A DNA stretch of 64,000 bases, from the NCBI GenBank assembly GCA_035582835.1, contig JAYKAV010003110.1, positions 1,565,254-1,629,253 on the forward strand, given 5' to 3'. Positions 24,366 through 37,500 of the stretch are shown here, piece by piece; positions within the stretch are counted from its first letter, which is position 1, and every line of letters starts with the position of its first letter. Position numbers and translations under genes: made by a program. The notes beneath the pieces are model-generated. The model made no database searches. It had not been told where the DNA came from and saw only the letters and a program-made list of their open reading frames with translations. This stretch comes from Phoebastria nigripes. Its lineage: Eukaryota; Chordata; Aves; Procellariiformes; Diomedeidae.

Positions 24366-27300
24366 GGAAACAGCAGAGGAGGAGAAAGAAATAGATGTAT
24401 CAGTCACATGATATATATCAGACTTAAATGGAAGAAGGCATAGGATCCTGTGATGTAGAGAAAGGAATGCATTAATATCTTCATAACATGTAGTGATAAG
24501 GCCTGGTCAAACATGTTCAGGAAAGATTTTAAGGTGAACTTGCTAAATTTGGGGAAAAAAAAGGGGGGAGAGGCTATATGGCTTGATAGCGGGCAATAGC
24601 AAGTGGTTGGAATGAAAGCCCCTTTGGGTGGCATCAGGTTCTCCATTCCCTGTCAGCCAGATTTGCATAGAAAAATGATGTGCAAACTTTCACATGCACA
24701 GCATGGAGTCCTGACCTGTACCACATCTGCTTACTGCAGGTTTCGAGCTCTGTGATCAGACTCACAGACATTTCAGGTGCTGTGGAACATTATATGGCCA
24801 GAATATGGGTAGGGGAAGTCTGTGTTCCTTTGGCTGTGGCAGCCCTATGCTTCAGCAATGCGCAAGACCAAACAATTCCCACGTGGGAAGAAATGAACAA
24901 AAGAGCTTTGACCTGTTCAGTGAGTCCACTCTGAAAGCCCTGGCAACATGGGTAGTGCTGTGTTTGCAGCAGAAATTGATTTTTATAGAAGTAGCTTACA
25001 GGGATGCCTCTCTCACTTCCCAGACTGTGAGTGTGCGGAAATATTTCTTGGCATCTCATCATTGGAGCTTAGGCTGAGAAAAACACATTCACCTCTGATC
25101 AAAGACAGTGATCGAGAGATGATTTCTGGAGGAAGTAAATTAAACACACAGTGGTGTTATGCCATAAAAATAAATAAAGAATTCTGACAACTGAATCTGA
25201 TTCTTCAAAAAAACCCCACCAGGCTTATTAAAGAGAAGTACTAAATAGACAAATAATATGAGTAAGGCATGTGTTAGATGTGGAGATGTTCATGTTATAA
25301 TCTCTAAGAGCTGAATTCACGAAGTGCAAAGTGAGCTGGATGTGATGATACATCATCACCACGATGATACAGACATCACCATGTCTGATTTCTAGATGTC
25401 TACTCCCTAATCACTAACTAGTGACTTCTCCATACAAAACATTTGTACTGTTCTGGAGGCAGAAACCAGGCAAACAAGACCCTAACCAGTAACCAATGTT
25501 CTTCAAGATGTAAAGTTCTGCTGCATTCAGTGTGAGGGTGACTGTGTGTTAAAGCACTTGAGAGGGTGACCTTTGTACCTTGGCAGCGTCAAAGGGTGAG
25601 TCTTTGCCATCAGGCCAGGATGACGCACAGGAATACCAGTGAAACCCCTAACCTGCAGTCCAAACAGAGACTGGGGTCCACAGACCTGGTTAGGGCACTA
25701 ACATGTGAATTAGAACCATAACTAGTCGAGAGAGAGGTGAATTCAGGCTTCTTCCATAATGGGTGGATTTTCTAGTGGTTTTTCTTATGGTTTTGTATAA
25801 AAAATGGAGGGGAATCACCCATTTTCTAATTAATATGGCAATAATACTGGGCTGTGCAATGTTTGTGCTGAATGCAGCGCTGTCGGTGTATGCTAGTCAC
25901 GTTTAAAGTACCCTTACTACACTGGGCCACCGGGGAGACTCAGACAGGAGAGCCCAGCTTCTGCCTCGCAAATGGGCCTTGATGTCAATGCTGACAATTC
26001 TGAACTTAAATTCACAAAAATGAGGTGCGCTTCTGTGCAATACAGAACACAAGGAGACAGTACATGGGTGCTGATCCAAAAAGGTCATAATAGATATAAA
26101 CGGCCACACGATAAAACAACAGCGTTTATCATTGCATTTCATGCATTTAAAAAGTGAGCGCTATTGGGTTAAATTAATAATGCATATTTAAAATAACCTT
26201 TTGATTAAAAGAATCATGGCTGCATTTCTTGTATATATTGAGACCTATCACATTTCAGTCTGGACTATATTATCTTTGCTGTCTAAAGCTGCAAATCTGT
26301 GATGAATGCTCTGAAATACACATAATGCTGGTAAAATATTTCTCTTCATCTACTCTACACCCAGGGCATTCCCCTGCTGCCATTAACATCACACCATACT
26401 GTTCTAATGATTCCAGACACTAACAAACTTGTAATAAGCATTTCTAACTTCCACTGATTTTAATGGAGCTACCCCTGATTATGCCTGGATTACATCAATC
26501 CTGACAAAAAAAAACCCAACTTCATATATACTTAGCACATGCATGCACCGGTCGAATTCCAAATACACATCAGGTGAGCTATTTTGCCTATTACTCTTGT
26601 TTTCTAACTAGTCTGTAGCAAACTCATAATTTACTTTTCCACTCAAAACACCACTAGATACAATTCACCTGGAATGCTAACAGAAAGCTGAGTTGAGCAA
26701 ACAAAGTTTTTCTCACTAACTAAACGAACAAAGCAAATCCCAAACTCTCTAGAAGTGCTGGCCCTTGTATATTCAAAGCTCTGTGATGTGCTGTACATGG
26801 AGCATGCTTGCCTACACCCTTAGGAATACCATGGCATGGCAGGACTCCCAGTCTCTGAAAAGCTTGTAGTCAGGACTTCAGAATCTGAGGAATTCAGTTA
26901 GTTCATATCAAGGATCTTCATGGGGGAAGGGTGGCCAGAACACTGTTAAAAGGAGTGAAGAGAGGAAGCAAGAGCTGGAGTCAGGCATGCACATGTCTGT
27001 TGTAGTGTAACTCCAAGTTTCACCTTAAGTTAAACATTAAAATGCCTTTACATGCCTAGTGCAGCATTATCAGCAGCTGAGATTTGATGGACCGAATTTC
27101 ACCACTGCTGTATATATGTACAGGAGTCAGAGTACTGAAGAATATGCAGTTTAAAGTATGCACATGACAAGAAGCTGAGATGCAAGTGATCGTAGGGATT
27201 TCCAGATTTTTGCCTGAGATTTGCCAGCAGAGACATGTATGACTATGTCAGAATCATTCACTTCCTACCAGAGACCCAAACATCCGATGCTTCTGATCTA

Positions 27301-29645
27301 TGTTAAACATATTGTGAGTGTACATATCAGCTGTGTAATATACAGACAGAGAACGTCCAATTCTTCCTGGAAGAGCTGGAGTTACTGTACAAGATGTACG
27401 TAATACAATAGCCCGGCGTCGCCTGGCAATGCACAGAGCAACACACAGGAGCATGGTGGCTGTCATGAACACAAAGTAAGTTTAGCTCCTCCACAGACAC
27501 TCTGCATACCATATACTGAACTACCAACACCGAGGCAATTCTCAGAAACATCTGAAACATTTCAGGCATTGTGCCTTCCTAAACAAGCAAAAATTAACCT
27601 TTCCAAAATAAGTGAGAAGTGTAGATTCCTAAATTCACTGCCTGGTCAGGCAGGTATAAGCACCAGTAGAAAAGAGGGGGAGCATTCAGCCCCGCTTCTG
27701 CAGGAATCCCCCTCTCATCCCACATGTATCATTAGATTGCCTTCACTATGTTGTCGAACAGCACCCTCAGATGGCCCTACTTCATATATCTCTTCATCAG
27801 ACTTTTTTTCTTTTCTTTTTAAGATCAGGAAAAGGAAATAAATCCTCACTGCAATGCTGTCGGTTTCTAGTGCTTGCGACTGCAGAGAAAAGCCCAAGGA
27901 GATGAATAAGCATAATACAAGGTTTCAGAAAAGGAAGCAGATGAAAACTCTTAAAAGATGTTATATTAATATAACTTCTGATTATACGAAAGGCTACTTC
28001 ATGATTTATTGAAACTTTTTTTTTTTTTTGAACATGTAAGGTTGTAATATGGCCTTTAATCCCTCTAACAGTTTTCTATACATTTTATAATACTGAGATT
28101 TTCTTGATTTGACTATGAAGCAGTGCATTTGACCAATGAGCCGTGCAATTAACTTTCGGGTTTCTATGTTGATACACAGTTTATTTCACACTATTTCTAC
28201 AGCTTCAGTTTTCAATATACCATAAATTCATGCATCCGTAGCACCTCCCCACACTGTAAGTACTTACCACTTTTGTGGAAGTTAACAGCTGAAACCAGAT
28301 GCTTTAACGATTGCAAAAAAGGACAGTTCAGGCTTCTGGCACTGAGGAAAGCATAAAAAACCTCAATATGGCAATTCCCCGTCTAAATGGTGGAGTCTGG
28401 ATTTCAGAGTTAAATCCCGTGGGCAGAATGGAACTGTTCAAACATCTCAAGAGATTATTTCAAACTGTTTGCCACTTTGGTTTACTCTTTGAACAATTTC
28501 TTCATAAGGTTACATATTTTTAATGAGAAACCAGCAAATGGATCAAAAGTGGTTTAGTTTTTTTTTCTTGTTTGTTCTGTGTTTATGATAAAGACTAAAG
28601 CACACTGCTAATATGAGAGAACAGGACCAGAGGAGAATCAGAGCTAGCAGGGAGCGAAAAGGGTGGTGATGAGAGGAGGTGAAACTGAGGTAATGGAGAT
28701 CAATGGATTCGAGGGAGCAAGTGAGTGATTTCTGCATGTAGACAGAGGGGGGAAGATGCTTTGGAGGAGAAGGGACACAGAAAGCAAGTCAAAGGGAGGG
28801 GAAAGGCTCAATTTTGTCATTTTCCTCTTTAAGGAAACAAAGACGCGGCAGGACAGTTATACCTGTTCAAAGGGAACAAAATGTTACTGTCTATGAAAAT
28901 GACAAACTCTGATGTGAGAATACTTTTTATTCCTTTTGCATACAGCATGACTTGCAACTTCACTACCATTAAATGCATTTAACATCAGTGATAACAGATA
29001 CTATGTCACCACAACACCCTTTCTATGCACTCTTTCACACTGTGCCCAACAGATGGAAAAGCAAGCCTGATAACATTATAGCAATTCCCCAAAATAGATT
29101 AAGTGAACTGGTTGCTTCTTTAACCCTCACTTTAATTTTCAGCCCTGTAAAAGACGTTTAAGAACTACATTTCCACTAGTTATGAATCATCGTTTTAAAA
29201 ACATAACATGTGAAAACATTGAAACATTCATCACAGGTATAAATATTTTATTCTATATTTATCTGGAGAGCTCCAAGTTCATAACAATGGAAAATTATCT
29301 CAGACTAATATCATAAAGTAGCTAGAATATTCATCTCTCTCAAATGCTGATGCAAGGTTGATGAGATGGTCTACGATTATTTCAGGATTAAGCAGTACAA
29401 TGATAATCTCATTCCCACTGAGTGCTCCTAAATACCTTCAGTAAACCCATTCGTCCCTTTTCCTTAACTGTGATCCCATCCCTGTAGAAAGAAATAGCTC
29501 CATAAAACGAGAGTGAAGCAAACAGTTTACTCTTTCCTACAGTAACTGTATATTTATATACATAATACCTCCTTCCTTTGATAACAATTTAATCCAGTCC
29601 ATATCAGACTGGAACATGATGCAGTGTGGGGAAAGTGAGAACACC
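24366..29645. other. Intergenic, SNX6 to CFL2 (middle part)
   Basis: Nothing recognised beyond short homopolymers (for example T11 at about 28019-28029). No exon with family motifs. Confidence 0.7.
29641..29645. repeat. Left copy of putative target-site duplication (ACACC)
   Basis: ACACC abuts the left LTR start TGTGCTGG. The same five bases follow the right LTR. Confidence 0.65.
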
Positions 29646-30253
29646 TGTGCTGGTTTTGGCTGAGGTCAAGTTAATTTTCTTCGTAGCAGCTAGTATGGGG
29701 CTATGTTTTGGATTTGTGCTGGAAACAGCGTTGATAATACAGGGATGTTTTCGATATTGCTGAGCAGTGCTTACACAGAGTCAAGGCCTTTTCTGCTCCT
29801 CACACCACCCCACCAGTGAGGAGGCTGGGGGTGCACAAGAAGCTGGGAGGGGACACAGCTGGGACAGCTGACCCCAACTGACCAAAGGGGTATCCCAGAC
29901 CGTATGGCATCATGCTCAACATATAAAGCTGGGGAAAGAAGAAGGAAGTGGGGGACGTTCGGGGTGATGGCGTTTGTTTTCCCAAGTAACCGTTACACCT
30001 GATGGAGCCCTGCTTTCCTGGAGACGGCTGAACACCTGCCTGCCGATGGGAAGCAGTGAATGAATTCCTTGTTTTGCTTTGCTTTGCTTGCNTGTGCGGC
30101 TTTTGCTTTACCTATTAAACTGTNTTTACCTCAACCCACGAGTTTTCTCACTTTTACTCTTCCGATTCTCTCCCCCATCCCACCGGGGGGGAGTGAGCGA
30201 GTGGCTGTGTGGGGCTTAGCTGGGGTTAAACCGGCTGGGGTTAAACCACAACA
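29646..30253 (+). repeat. Left LTR (plus orientation), 608 bp
   Basis: Starts TGTGCTGGTTTTGGC and ends CCACAACA, so TG...CA. It has a TATA box (TATAAA, 29922-29927) and an ATTAAA poly(A)-type signal (30114-30119) in the same orientation, placing U3-R-U5 left to right. A primer-binding-like site follows directly. Confidence 0.9.
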
Positions 30254-30592
30254 GTCCTTTTTGGTGCCCAACATGGGGCTTGAAGGGTTCGAGATAACGA
30301 CAGATTTGATCGGAATGTGCTAGATGATTGAATTTATAGCTGTTATTGCTGTTTAGCTATTAATGGGCAGGCTCCTGTGCTTGCCATGGGGCTTGCTTGC
30401 CTTACTGTATATTANAGTCTCGTGCTNGTTAGTGGCTGCTTTTTGCTTTTGCTGCTTGCTGTACTGCTGTACTGCTTATCATCTTCCTCTGCTCTGCCTG
30501 GGAACATTTTGATAACAGCAATGGCGATGCGCCTGGGCTGGCAGATGGCCAGCTGCTGTTTCTGTGCTGCTGTACTGGACAGGCTGGAACTC
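30254..30592 (+). other. Retroviral leader with primer-binding-like site
   Basis: After the LTR comes GTCCTTTT, then TGGTGCCCAACATGGGGC at 30262-30279, in the position of a tRNA primer-binding site. I cannot name the tRNA. The rest is leader without a credible reading frame. Confidence 0.7.
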
Positions 30593-31225
30593 CAGTGTGA
30601 ACTCGAGTCGAAGGGACTGTGACCTGTGGATGAGTCCACGTGGGAGCAGGACACCCCAAAGCGTCTGTGGCCATGGATAAGTCCACACCAGAGCAGGTAC
30701 ATCTCGAAGCGTCGAGGCCGTGGTTATGTCTGTGCTGCAGCAGGTACACCTTGAAGGGATTGTGGCCCAAGGATAAGTCCATGCTGGAGAAGGTACACCT
30801 CGAAGCATCTGTGGCTGTGCATAAGTCNGTGCTGCAGCAGGTACACCTTGAAGCATCAGTGCCTGTGCATGAGGTCATGCTGGAGCACCTCAAAGTGTGT
30901 GGCCATGGATAAGCCCATGACAGAGCAGGTACACCCCTGGAGGGACTGCAGCCGTGGGTAAGGCGATGTTGGAGCAGATTTACTTCTGAAGGGACTGTGG
31001 CTGTGGGGAAGGCCACACTGGAGCAGGTATATCTCTGAAGGCATTGTGCCCCATGGAGAAGGCCACGCTGGAACAGGTGCACCTCAAAGAAACTGTGGCT
31101 GTGGATAAGTCTATGCCGCAGCAGGTGTATCCCTGGAGAGACTGTGGCTCATAGATAAGGCTCCACTGGGAGCAGGTACACCCCTAAGGGACTGCAGTCT
31201 GTGGATATGTCCAAGCCAGAGCAGG
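30593..31225. repeat. Tandem array, ~48-bp unit, about 12 copies
   Basis: GCAGGTACACC-type unit starts were placed at 30646, 30693, 30740, 30789 and 30837, with further units to about 31220 (period 47-50). The shared core is GCAGGTACACC..GAAG..., GTGGCC.TGGATAAGTCCA, TGCTGGA. Copies are imperfect. The array sits in the retroviral leader, ahead of where gag would be. Open frames through it are by-products of the repeat. Confidence 0.88.
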
Positions 31226-31875
31226 GGCAAGGGGAGGAGTTCATTGAGGTTAAACCCGATGGTCCGGTCCAAAGGGGCCGGGGTGGAGATTGTAATGGAA
31301 ATACCTTTAAATTGTTGTAACCCAGGATTTGAGTTGCATATTATGGGAATTACTATAGCAGGAACCCCTTGTTGCTAGCCAGGCTGGGAGCAAGGGGAGG
31401 AGTTCATTGCAATGTTAAACCCTATAACCTAGCCCAAAGGGACCAGGGGTGGAGATTGTAATGGATATACCTTCAAATTGTTGTAACCCGTGATTTGAGT
31501 CGCACGTTATAGGAATTACTGTAACGACCATCAGGAACCACCTGAACCAATGGAGGAGAAGCCTTACAAGAAGAAGTGCAAGTGCAGCAGTGACCCGACC
31601 TGAGCTGGCTTTGGTGCCCAATAGCTCCACAAAACACACCTCTCTTGTCCCGAGTGACCACCATAACAGGTGGAGCCCAAAGTCATGGACTAAATGAACT
31701 CACTGGACATTTGTGGACATTGGTGGACATTTTACAGACATTTCACAGAGGTGGTCCATAGACTAAGGGAATGATATCTGTGTATGATATCAAAGGATGG
31801 GAAGGGGGAGGTGGTTAATGAGGATGTATTGGATAGTGTGCGACCTGAGCATGACGTAAATGGTATGAAAAGGAC
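31226..31875. other. Distal interior of the retroviral composite, with internal duplication
   Basis: A block starting GCAAGGGGAGGAGTTCATTG at 31226 recurs at 31390, giving a ~150-base imperfect direct repeat with 164-base spacing. Both copies contain GGTGGAGATTGTAATGGA and AAATTGTTGTAACCC. After this come TGGACATT repeats (about 31706-31735) and a purine tract GGGAAGGGGGAGG at 31799-31812. The tract could be a displaced polypurine tract, but it is not adjacent to the LTR. Confidence 0.75.
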
Positions 31876-32471
31876 TGTCGTGGTTTAACCCCAGCTGGCA
31901 ACTAAGCCCCATAGAGCCGCTCGCTCACTCCCCCCACAGCGGGGTGGGGGAGAGAATCGGAAGAGTGGAAGTGAGAAAACTCGTGGGTTGAGGTAAAGAC
32001 AGTTTAATAGGTAAAGCAAAAGCCGTGCACGCAAGCAAAGCAAAACAAGGAATTCATTCACTGCTTCCCATCGGCAGGCAGGTGTTCAGCCATCACCAGG
32101 AAAGCAGGGCTCCATCAGGTGTAACGGTTACTTGGGAAAACAAACGCCATCACCCTGAACGTCCCCCACTTCCTTCTTCTTTCCCCAGCTTTATATGTTG
32201 AGCATGATGCCATACGGTCTGGGATACCCCTTTGGTCAGTTGGGGTCAGCTGTCCCAGCTGTGTCCCCTCCCAGCTTCTTGTGCACCCCCAGCCTCCTCA
32301 CTGGTGGGGTGGTGTGAGGAGCAGAAAAGGCCTTGACTCTGTGTAAGCACTGCTCAGCAATATCGAAAACATCCCTGTATTATCAACGCTGTTTCCAGCA
32401 CAAATCCAAAACATAGCCCCATACTAGCTGCTATGAAGAAAATTAACTTGATCCCAGCCAAAACCAGCACA
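31876..32471 (-). repeat. Right LTR (minus orientation), 596 bp
   Basis: Reverse complement of the 29646 LTR: plus strand starts TGTCGTGGTTTAACCCC and ends CCAGCACA. TATA at 32190-32195 (complement). By eye only a few substitutions and small indels separate it from the left LTR. It is also flanked on its U5 side by AAAAGGAC (31868-31875), the complement of the GTCCTTTT that follows the left LTR. Confidence 0.9.
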
Positions 32472-32476
32472 ACACC
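32472..32476. repeat. Right copy of putative target-site duplication (ACACC)
   Basis: Directly follows the right LTR end CCAGCACA and equals 29641-29645. Confidence 0.65.
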
Positions 32477-35400
32477 AAAAGCAAGTACCTAACAAAACAG
32501 TAAGAACAGAACTTCATGGGCAACTTACAGCATAAAAAACTTGTTAGCAGGGAAAAATACAAGCTTTAAAAAGTTACTAATTCTTTTTCCCCAAATATGC
32601 CTTTTGGTAATTAAAAGTTTTCATCTCATAGCTCAAAAACATGTGCACGTTTATATTGATACTGTAATGTAAAATGTGACTTACAAAAATCCTATGTTCT
32701 TGTCCGTTAACCACTCAATGTGATCCAAACACTATTTTAAGAAGAAACTGAGAGGATCTGTATTTTCACACAACATAAGATGCTGATGCAAAGAGAAATA
32801 ACTCTTCTCATCTTCCCACAGTTTGCTATTACAGTGGAAAGACTGGTTATTAACACCATTTCTAAAAAAAAGAAGAGGTAAAAGCAGGAAATTCCAGGTT
32901 CCTTAAATATCTAGACAAAAAATATTTAAAGCACAAACATGAAAATATGTTATTCCATTTCCTGGATATTAATTAGTAAGCCTTTGGAAAAATCTTATCC
33001 TCATTATTTTCCAAAGAAAACAGCTGTTAAATTAAAGTAAGATTCTGAATTACTATTGGTGTTAAATATATTTTTATGTATCATTATTACTTTGTGCACA
33101 GGATAACTGCAGATACAGAGCCATGTGCTGCTTGAATCTGGTGTGCCCAAAGCTATTACTGGAAATACCTCGATTTCGTATTTCACTATTAGAGCAACAG
33201 CAGTCCCAGTGTTCCTGAAGATGTCTTGAGCTATCAGTCACTCTGACTTCTGAAGTCGGGTAGCGCAGCAATGTACGATTCCTGGAAGAGAAATTCTAGA
33301 GTAGGCATAGACTCGTAATGTTACAGAGATGTTGCAGGGACAGAGCTAGAGTCCACCCCTTTTCTGGAGTCTACCAAGACACATGCACAACTCAAGTTTG
33401 ACAAGATCACATTTTGTACCTGCTACAACAGCCACAATAGCTGAAAACAATTATGATGCCCACATGTCATTCCGGTGCTGTATTTTGGCCTTGTGCTGCA
33501 CAGTGCTATGAGAAGCATTCTTTTCTCCTTTCTGGTAATCAGGAAAAAAGAAAATTCATAGCTGGGATCGTTGATTGTATTACCATAAGAAAAAGCTATA
33601 ATTGTAGTCTGTNCATTCTACTCAGAATGAAAAAGGAGGTGAAATGCTTTAGACATTGATGCCACAGTAACCTCAACATATCCCAGGGTAGGAAATTTAC
33701 CCAGCTATGCAAGAAAGCAAAGCAAACTGCTCTGTGTGAATGCTCCAGCACTTCTTCAACCCTATCATGAAGATCTATGGCAGGTGTTCAGTCAGGAGCC
33801 CACTGAAGACCACTTGACTTTTAAGAGAGTTGTCATCCTCCTTGCAAAACTGAGACCAGGCTATAGAAATAAGATTGATTTAAATTATTACTAATTTTGA
33901 CAATGATGACTTGTAAATGTTGTTTATGCTGTGTTGTGAGCTTATATTGGCAATGCTGAACTCCAGGCAGTTAAAATTGTAATGGAGTTGAAGTGACTGA
34001 ATTAAAATGATGAGACCAAAGCAACTACCAGAATTATCAAAAGGTTAAATATCTAAATATAGCTTGTCCTGAAGATACTTCCAACCATTGCACCTGTCAA
34101 AGTAAATCTATAAAACTGGCTAGAATCAAAGCCAGGTGTTTTTGTCAGAACAGGTAACAAAATTTTAAAAGAAAGTGGTTATCACTGTGACCCTGATAGG
34201 TGTTTCACTCAGCCTTACCAGTGAACAAGGCATTCAGCCAGCTTGTAAAGTCTTTATCTGAGAAAAATTAAGACATTCTTTTCTGTTTCCACAAATTTTC
34301 TGTGTTGGGCTGTTGCACACAAACCTGAACGAGCTGACATTCTCATCAGAATAACCCAACAGTCAGAGATGGCACGCAGGGCCAAACATGTTCAGTGGCC
34401 ACGTAGGCTAATGCCATGCATTTGTTTCCTATGGGTATTCTAAAAGATGCCTTTCTACTTCAGTCATGCAGAATAAATATTGTTTAGGAATTCTGGATAC
34501 TTGGAAGGAGAGTTCTGGGAACTGATTTTGAAGTGTGGATGCAGAGAAATAATGCAGCACTACAAAGGGAATTCACCAACGCAGAAGAATAAAAACCTTC
34601 AGGTGACAGATTCTGCACCAGTATAGTCAATGAAGAGCTAAAATTATCCTATTGCTTCTTAAAAGAATTCACGCAGGCAATGAATTCTGTGGACCGGGAA
34701 GTGTTTCATCTCTAAGTCACGTTTAAATAACAGGGCTAAGACTCTAAAATATGACCATAAATTATATTGGTCACTTGCAGTCACCTAATTAAGAACTACA
34801 CCAGATCATCCTCACTCCCAATCTAATAGCTTAATTATTGTATTTGGTATAATCAGAAAATACACATTTTTAAAGGGTTGTTCAAATGCAGCTTAGATGC
34901 ACCACCTATATGATATCGCTAACCAAAAGCCCCATTATAGCATGGCTTCATATTTATAGGAGTAAAACAAATTTCACCGCTACGGTGCTGTATGTTCACC
35001 TTTCATTGCTTAAAAGNATTGAGACAGTAGAGACTGTGGAATCAGTATGTTCAGGCAGAGCAAAAGATAACATAAGCTCAGTTTTAACAGTTGCAAGCTC
35101 ATGCCGAAATTAAACGGAAACAAATCCTGTGCTTTAACCCTTTTTCCCCCCCTCAGATGTACAGGTCTCTATGAAAATAAACTGCTTCTTCTAAACCTTC
35201 CTCTGCTTCTCTGCACCTTGTTTGCTACATGCACATTCAATTTTCTGATGAAACAGCTAAAATGGAAGAAAAGCTTAGCTCTCACGTTAGCCTTAATANA
35301 AGGTCACAGATGAAAGCAGCGCTGCCACTAAGAGGAAGCAGACACAAATAAGGTTCTCAAAATCAGATCTTCTTTTTTCAAGCCAGTGTATACCCTGCAG

Positions 35401-37500
35401 CTGTGCTCACCAGAGAGTAACTGATGCTTTTAACTTTCTGCATAATAGAAAAGCTTTTGAGGAGCATAATATTACAGCGTTCAGTTTTTCTAAATCAAAT
35501 CCCTACAATCACAAACAAGAGAGGGGAAAAACAGATACTAAAAGGTACAAGTGGAGATTGTCCGTAAAGCTTTACAGAAGATGGTGGGCAGATGGTAGGG
35601 ATTTGCAGTGACACAGCTGTTTTTAAAAATAAAGAGGTGGAAGAGGAGAAGGCACGATTACAGCTATACACACATTCCTAAGCCTGTTCACACAAGAATA
35701 AAAATTAAGCTAAGAGCGGGAAATTGAAGTTGGTTTTTTTTTTTTTATCATCTGAATTGACATTTAGAAACTTTTTAGAATAATCAGCAGCACCTTCAAG
35801 TTTCTTTTCCAATCATTAGTTTTCTAACTACAAAGTAAAGCTGACAACAGAAATACTAACCTACNACAGAATCAGACAATGTCAGAATTACTTTCAGTGC
35901 CTCCAAATAGCACACATTTTTGCTGTAAGCCTTACAATGTAAAAAGAAAATTCTATCATATCATCAAATAAACATAAATTATGTTACCTGTTTGAATTTC
36001 CTATGAAAGGCTTTGATTTTTCACTTTCATATTTTTTTCAGATATTAGTAGATGGCAGAGATAAGCAATGCAAGGAATAGTAAGATGTATGGGGGTTACT
36101 GTAGATTTAACAGCATGGGGGGTGAGGCAGGGAAATGCCCAAATTCAATAGGGTATCAAGCACTGGACATGAATATAGTAAGAACAGAACATTTTGTGAC
36201 TAAGCAGTATTGTGTAAAGATACCTAATTTCATAAAGAGACCTTTCACTCATTTTTAATGTGTATTCTTATGTATGTCCCCTACAGCCACATAGAAAGCT
36301 TATGTTAGGTAAACACTAAAAAGAGTGTTTATCTACAGTGTAAAAGCCTGTCTTCTCCAGAGAATCCAATGAAGCTCTTTCTTGACAGCTTTGCTTACAA
36401 AATTAACTCTCTGCCAGTTAAGCTATTCCTAGATCCAAGAAATTTTACATTAGCAGGAGAGATACCACTGATACCGAAAGGATTATCTTTTGATCGTTCT
36501 TCATGGAGTCACCTTTTTCACACTGCATCAGCTCACTTTCTTCCAAGTATTAAAAATGACCTGTCAGTGTAAACATACTTTTTGCTACTTTTTAAAAAAA
36601 AAAAAATCTGATTTTCTGAACACGTGAGCTGGGACCCAACACAAGGAAAAGGTTATCCAGCACCAACCCACTAAAAACTTCTTTATACCTATCTCCAGAG
36701 CCACCAGTGCTGGCTTTTGCTACAGCTGGGTATTGAACTGAATGGGCTGTAGGTGAAACCCATTACAAAATGCACTATTCCATGCATTTACTCCACGAGC
36801 TCTCCTTTCACAGTGTGAAAGTTCCCAATCCAAAGACAACAGCAAAGTGATTAGTGTAGGTGCTGCCTAGCACACAAACATACCCAACATCTGAAGACAT
36901 TTAAATTAATTTTATTTATAGCAGGTTTTCAAAATCAGAAATATTTCAAAGAAATTCAATACTTATAGACAGGTGCTACATTGATGATCTTTCATCCACC
37001 ATTAGTGCCGTGTTTTCACTCTACAATCATTAACTCGCCACCACAAACTAAGGGGAACTTACGGAAGTTTATAAAAAATAGGCAGACATGAAAATTTGGT
37101 TTATACTGGAATTGGCATAAGAGAGTAAAGCTTATTATCAAATTGTGGCAATTGCTGTATTCCATCACTTGTTCTGAGGGAATGGTACAGCAGAAAAACT
37201 CTTCTGCTTAGAGAAACACTTTGGGTTTTAACTGAATATACTCAAAATCCATTTCATGATCTGACTAGGAGTGATTCTTACACTCAAGTCCATGTAAATT
37301 TAAGCTTTGCATTTCTAAAATCGCCACAGGCATAAACCTCACCTACTCACACTAGTCTTGGACCGATTTCCCTTTTCAGAGAAATCAAACCCGTATATCT
37401 ATACCTCTTCCAGGATTCACCAAATCAAACAAAACAACTGCTGGTTTTGAAGTCTTTTTTTTTTTAGAAGAAAAATGCCATTTCTTCACAAGCTACTCTC
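32477..37500. other. Intergenic, SNX6 to CFL2 (right part)
   Basis: AT-rich, no gene or mobile element recognised; homopolymer runs at about 35742-35752 and 36593-36605. The leftmost limit of the CFL2 3' UTR may fall inside this stretch (a TTTATT signal complement occurs near 36909). Confidence 0.65.

Larger units (their letters stand above)
29646..32471. mobile_element. Composite endogenous retroviral element with inverted LTRs
   Basis: Two near-identical LTRs of ~600 bases lie in opposite orientation around a 1.6-kb interior. The outer edges are both U3 ends (TGTGCTGG... and ...CCAGCACA) and both are flanked by ACACC (29641-29645 and 32472-32476). That looks like one 5-bp target duplication for the whole unit. 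The interior carries a primer-binding-like site, a ~48-bp tandem array and a ~164-bp direct duplication. It has no gag, pol or env reading frame, so it is non-coding and could only have moved with help from a related element. An ordinary provirus would have direct LTRs. ERVL-like class is inferred from LTR sequence and 5-bp duplication. Confidence 0.85.

Noticed and set aside
25330..25385. CATCATCACCACGATGATAC-type short repeats
   Set aside because: A few interleaved ATGAT/ATCAC units without regular spacing; chance low complexity, not a CRISPR-like array.
30262..30279. Naming the tRNA primer of the retroviral primer-binding-like site
   Set aside because: The sequence position fits a primer-binding site, but I cannot match it securely to one tRNA 3' end.
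30429..31082. 217-codon open frame on the minus strand through the retroviral leader
   Set aside because: It runs through the ~48-bp tandem array; openness follows from repetition of a stop-free unit. It has no family motif and is antisense to the element.
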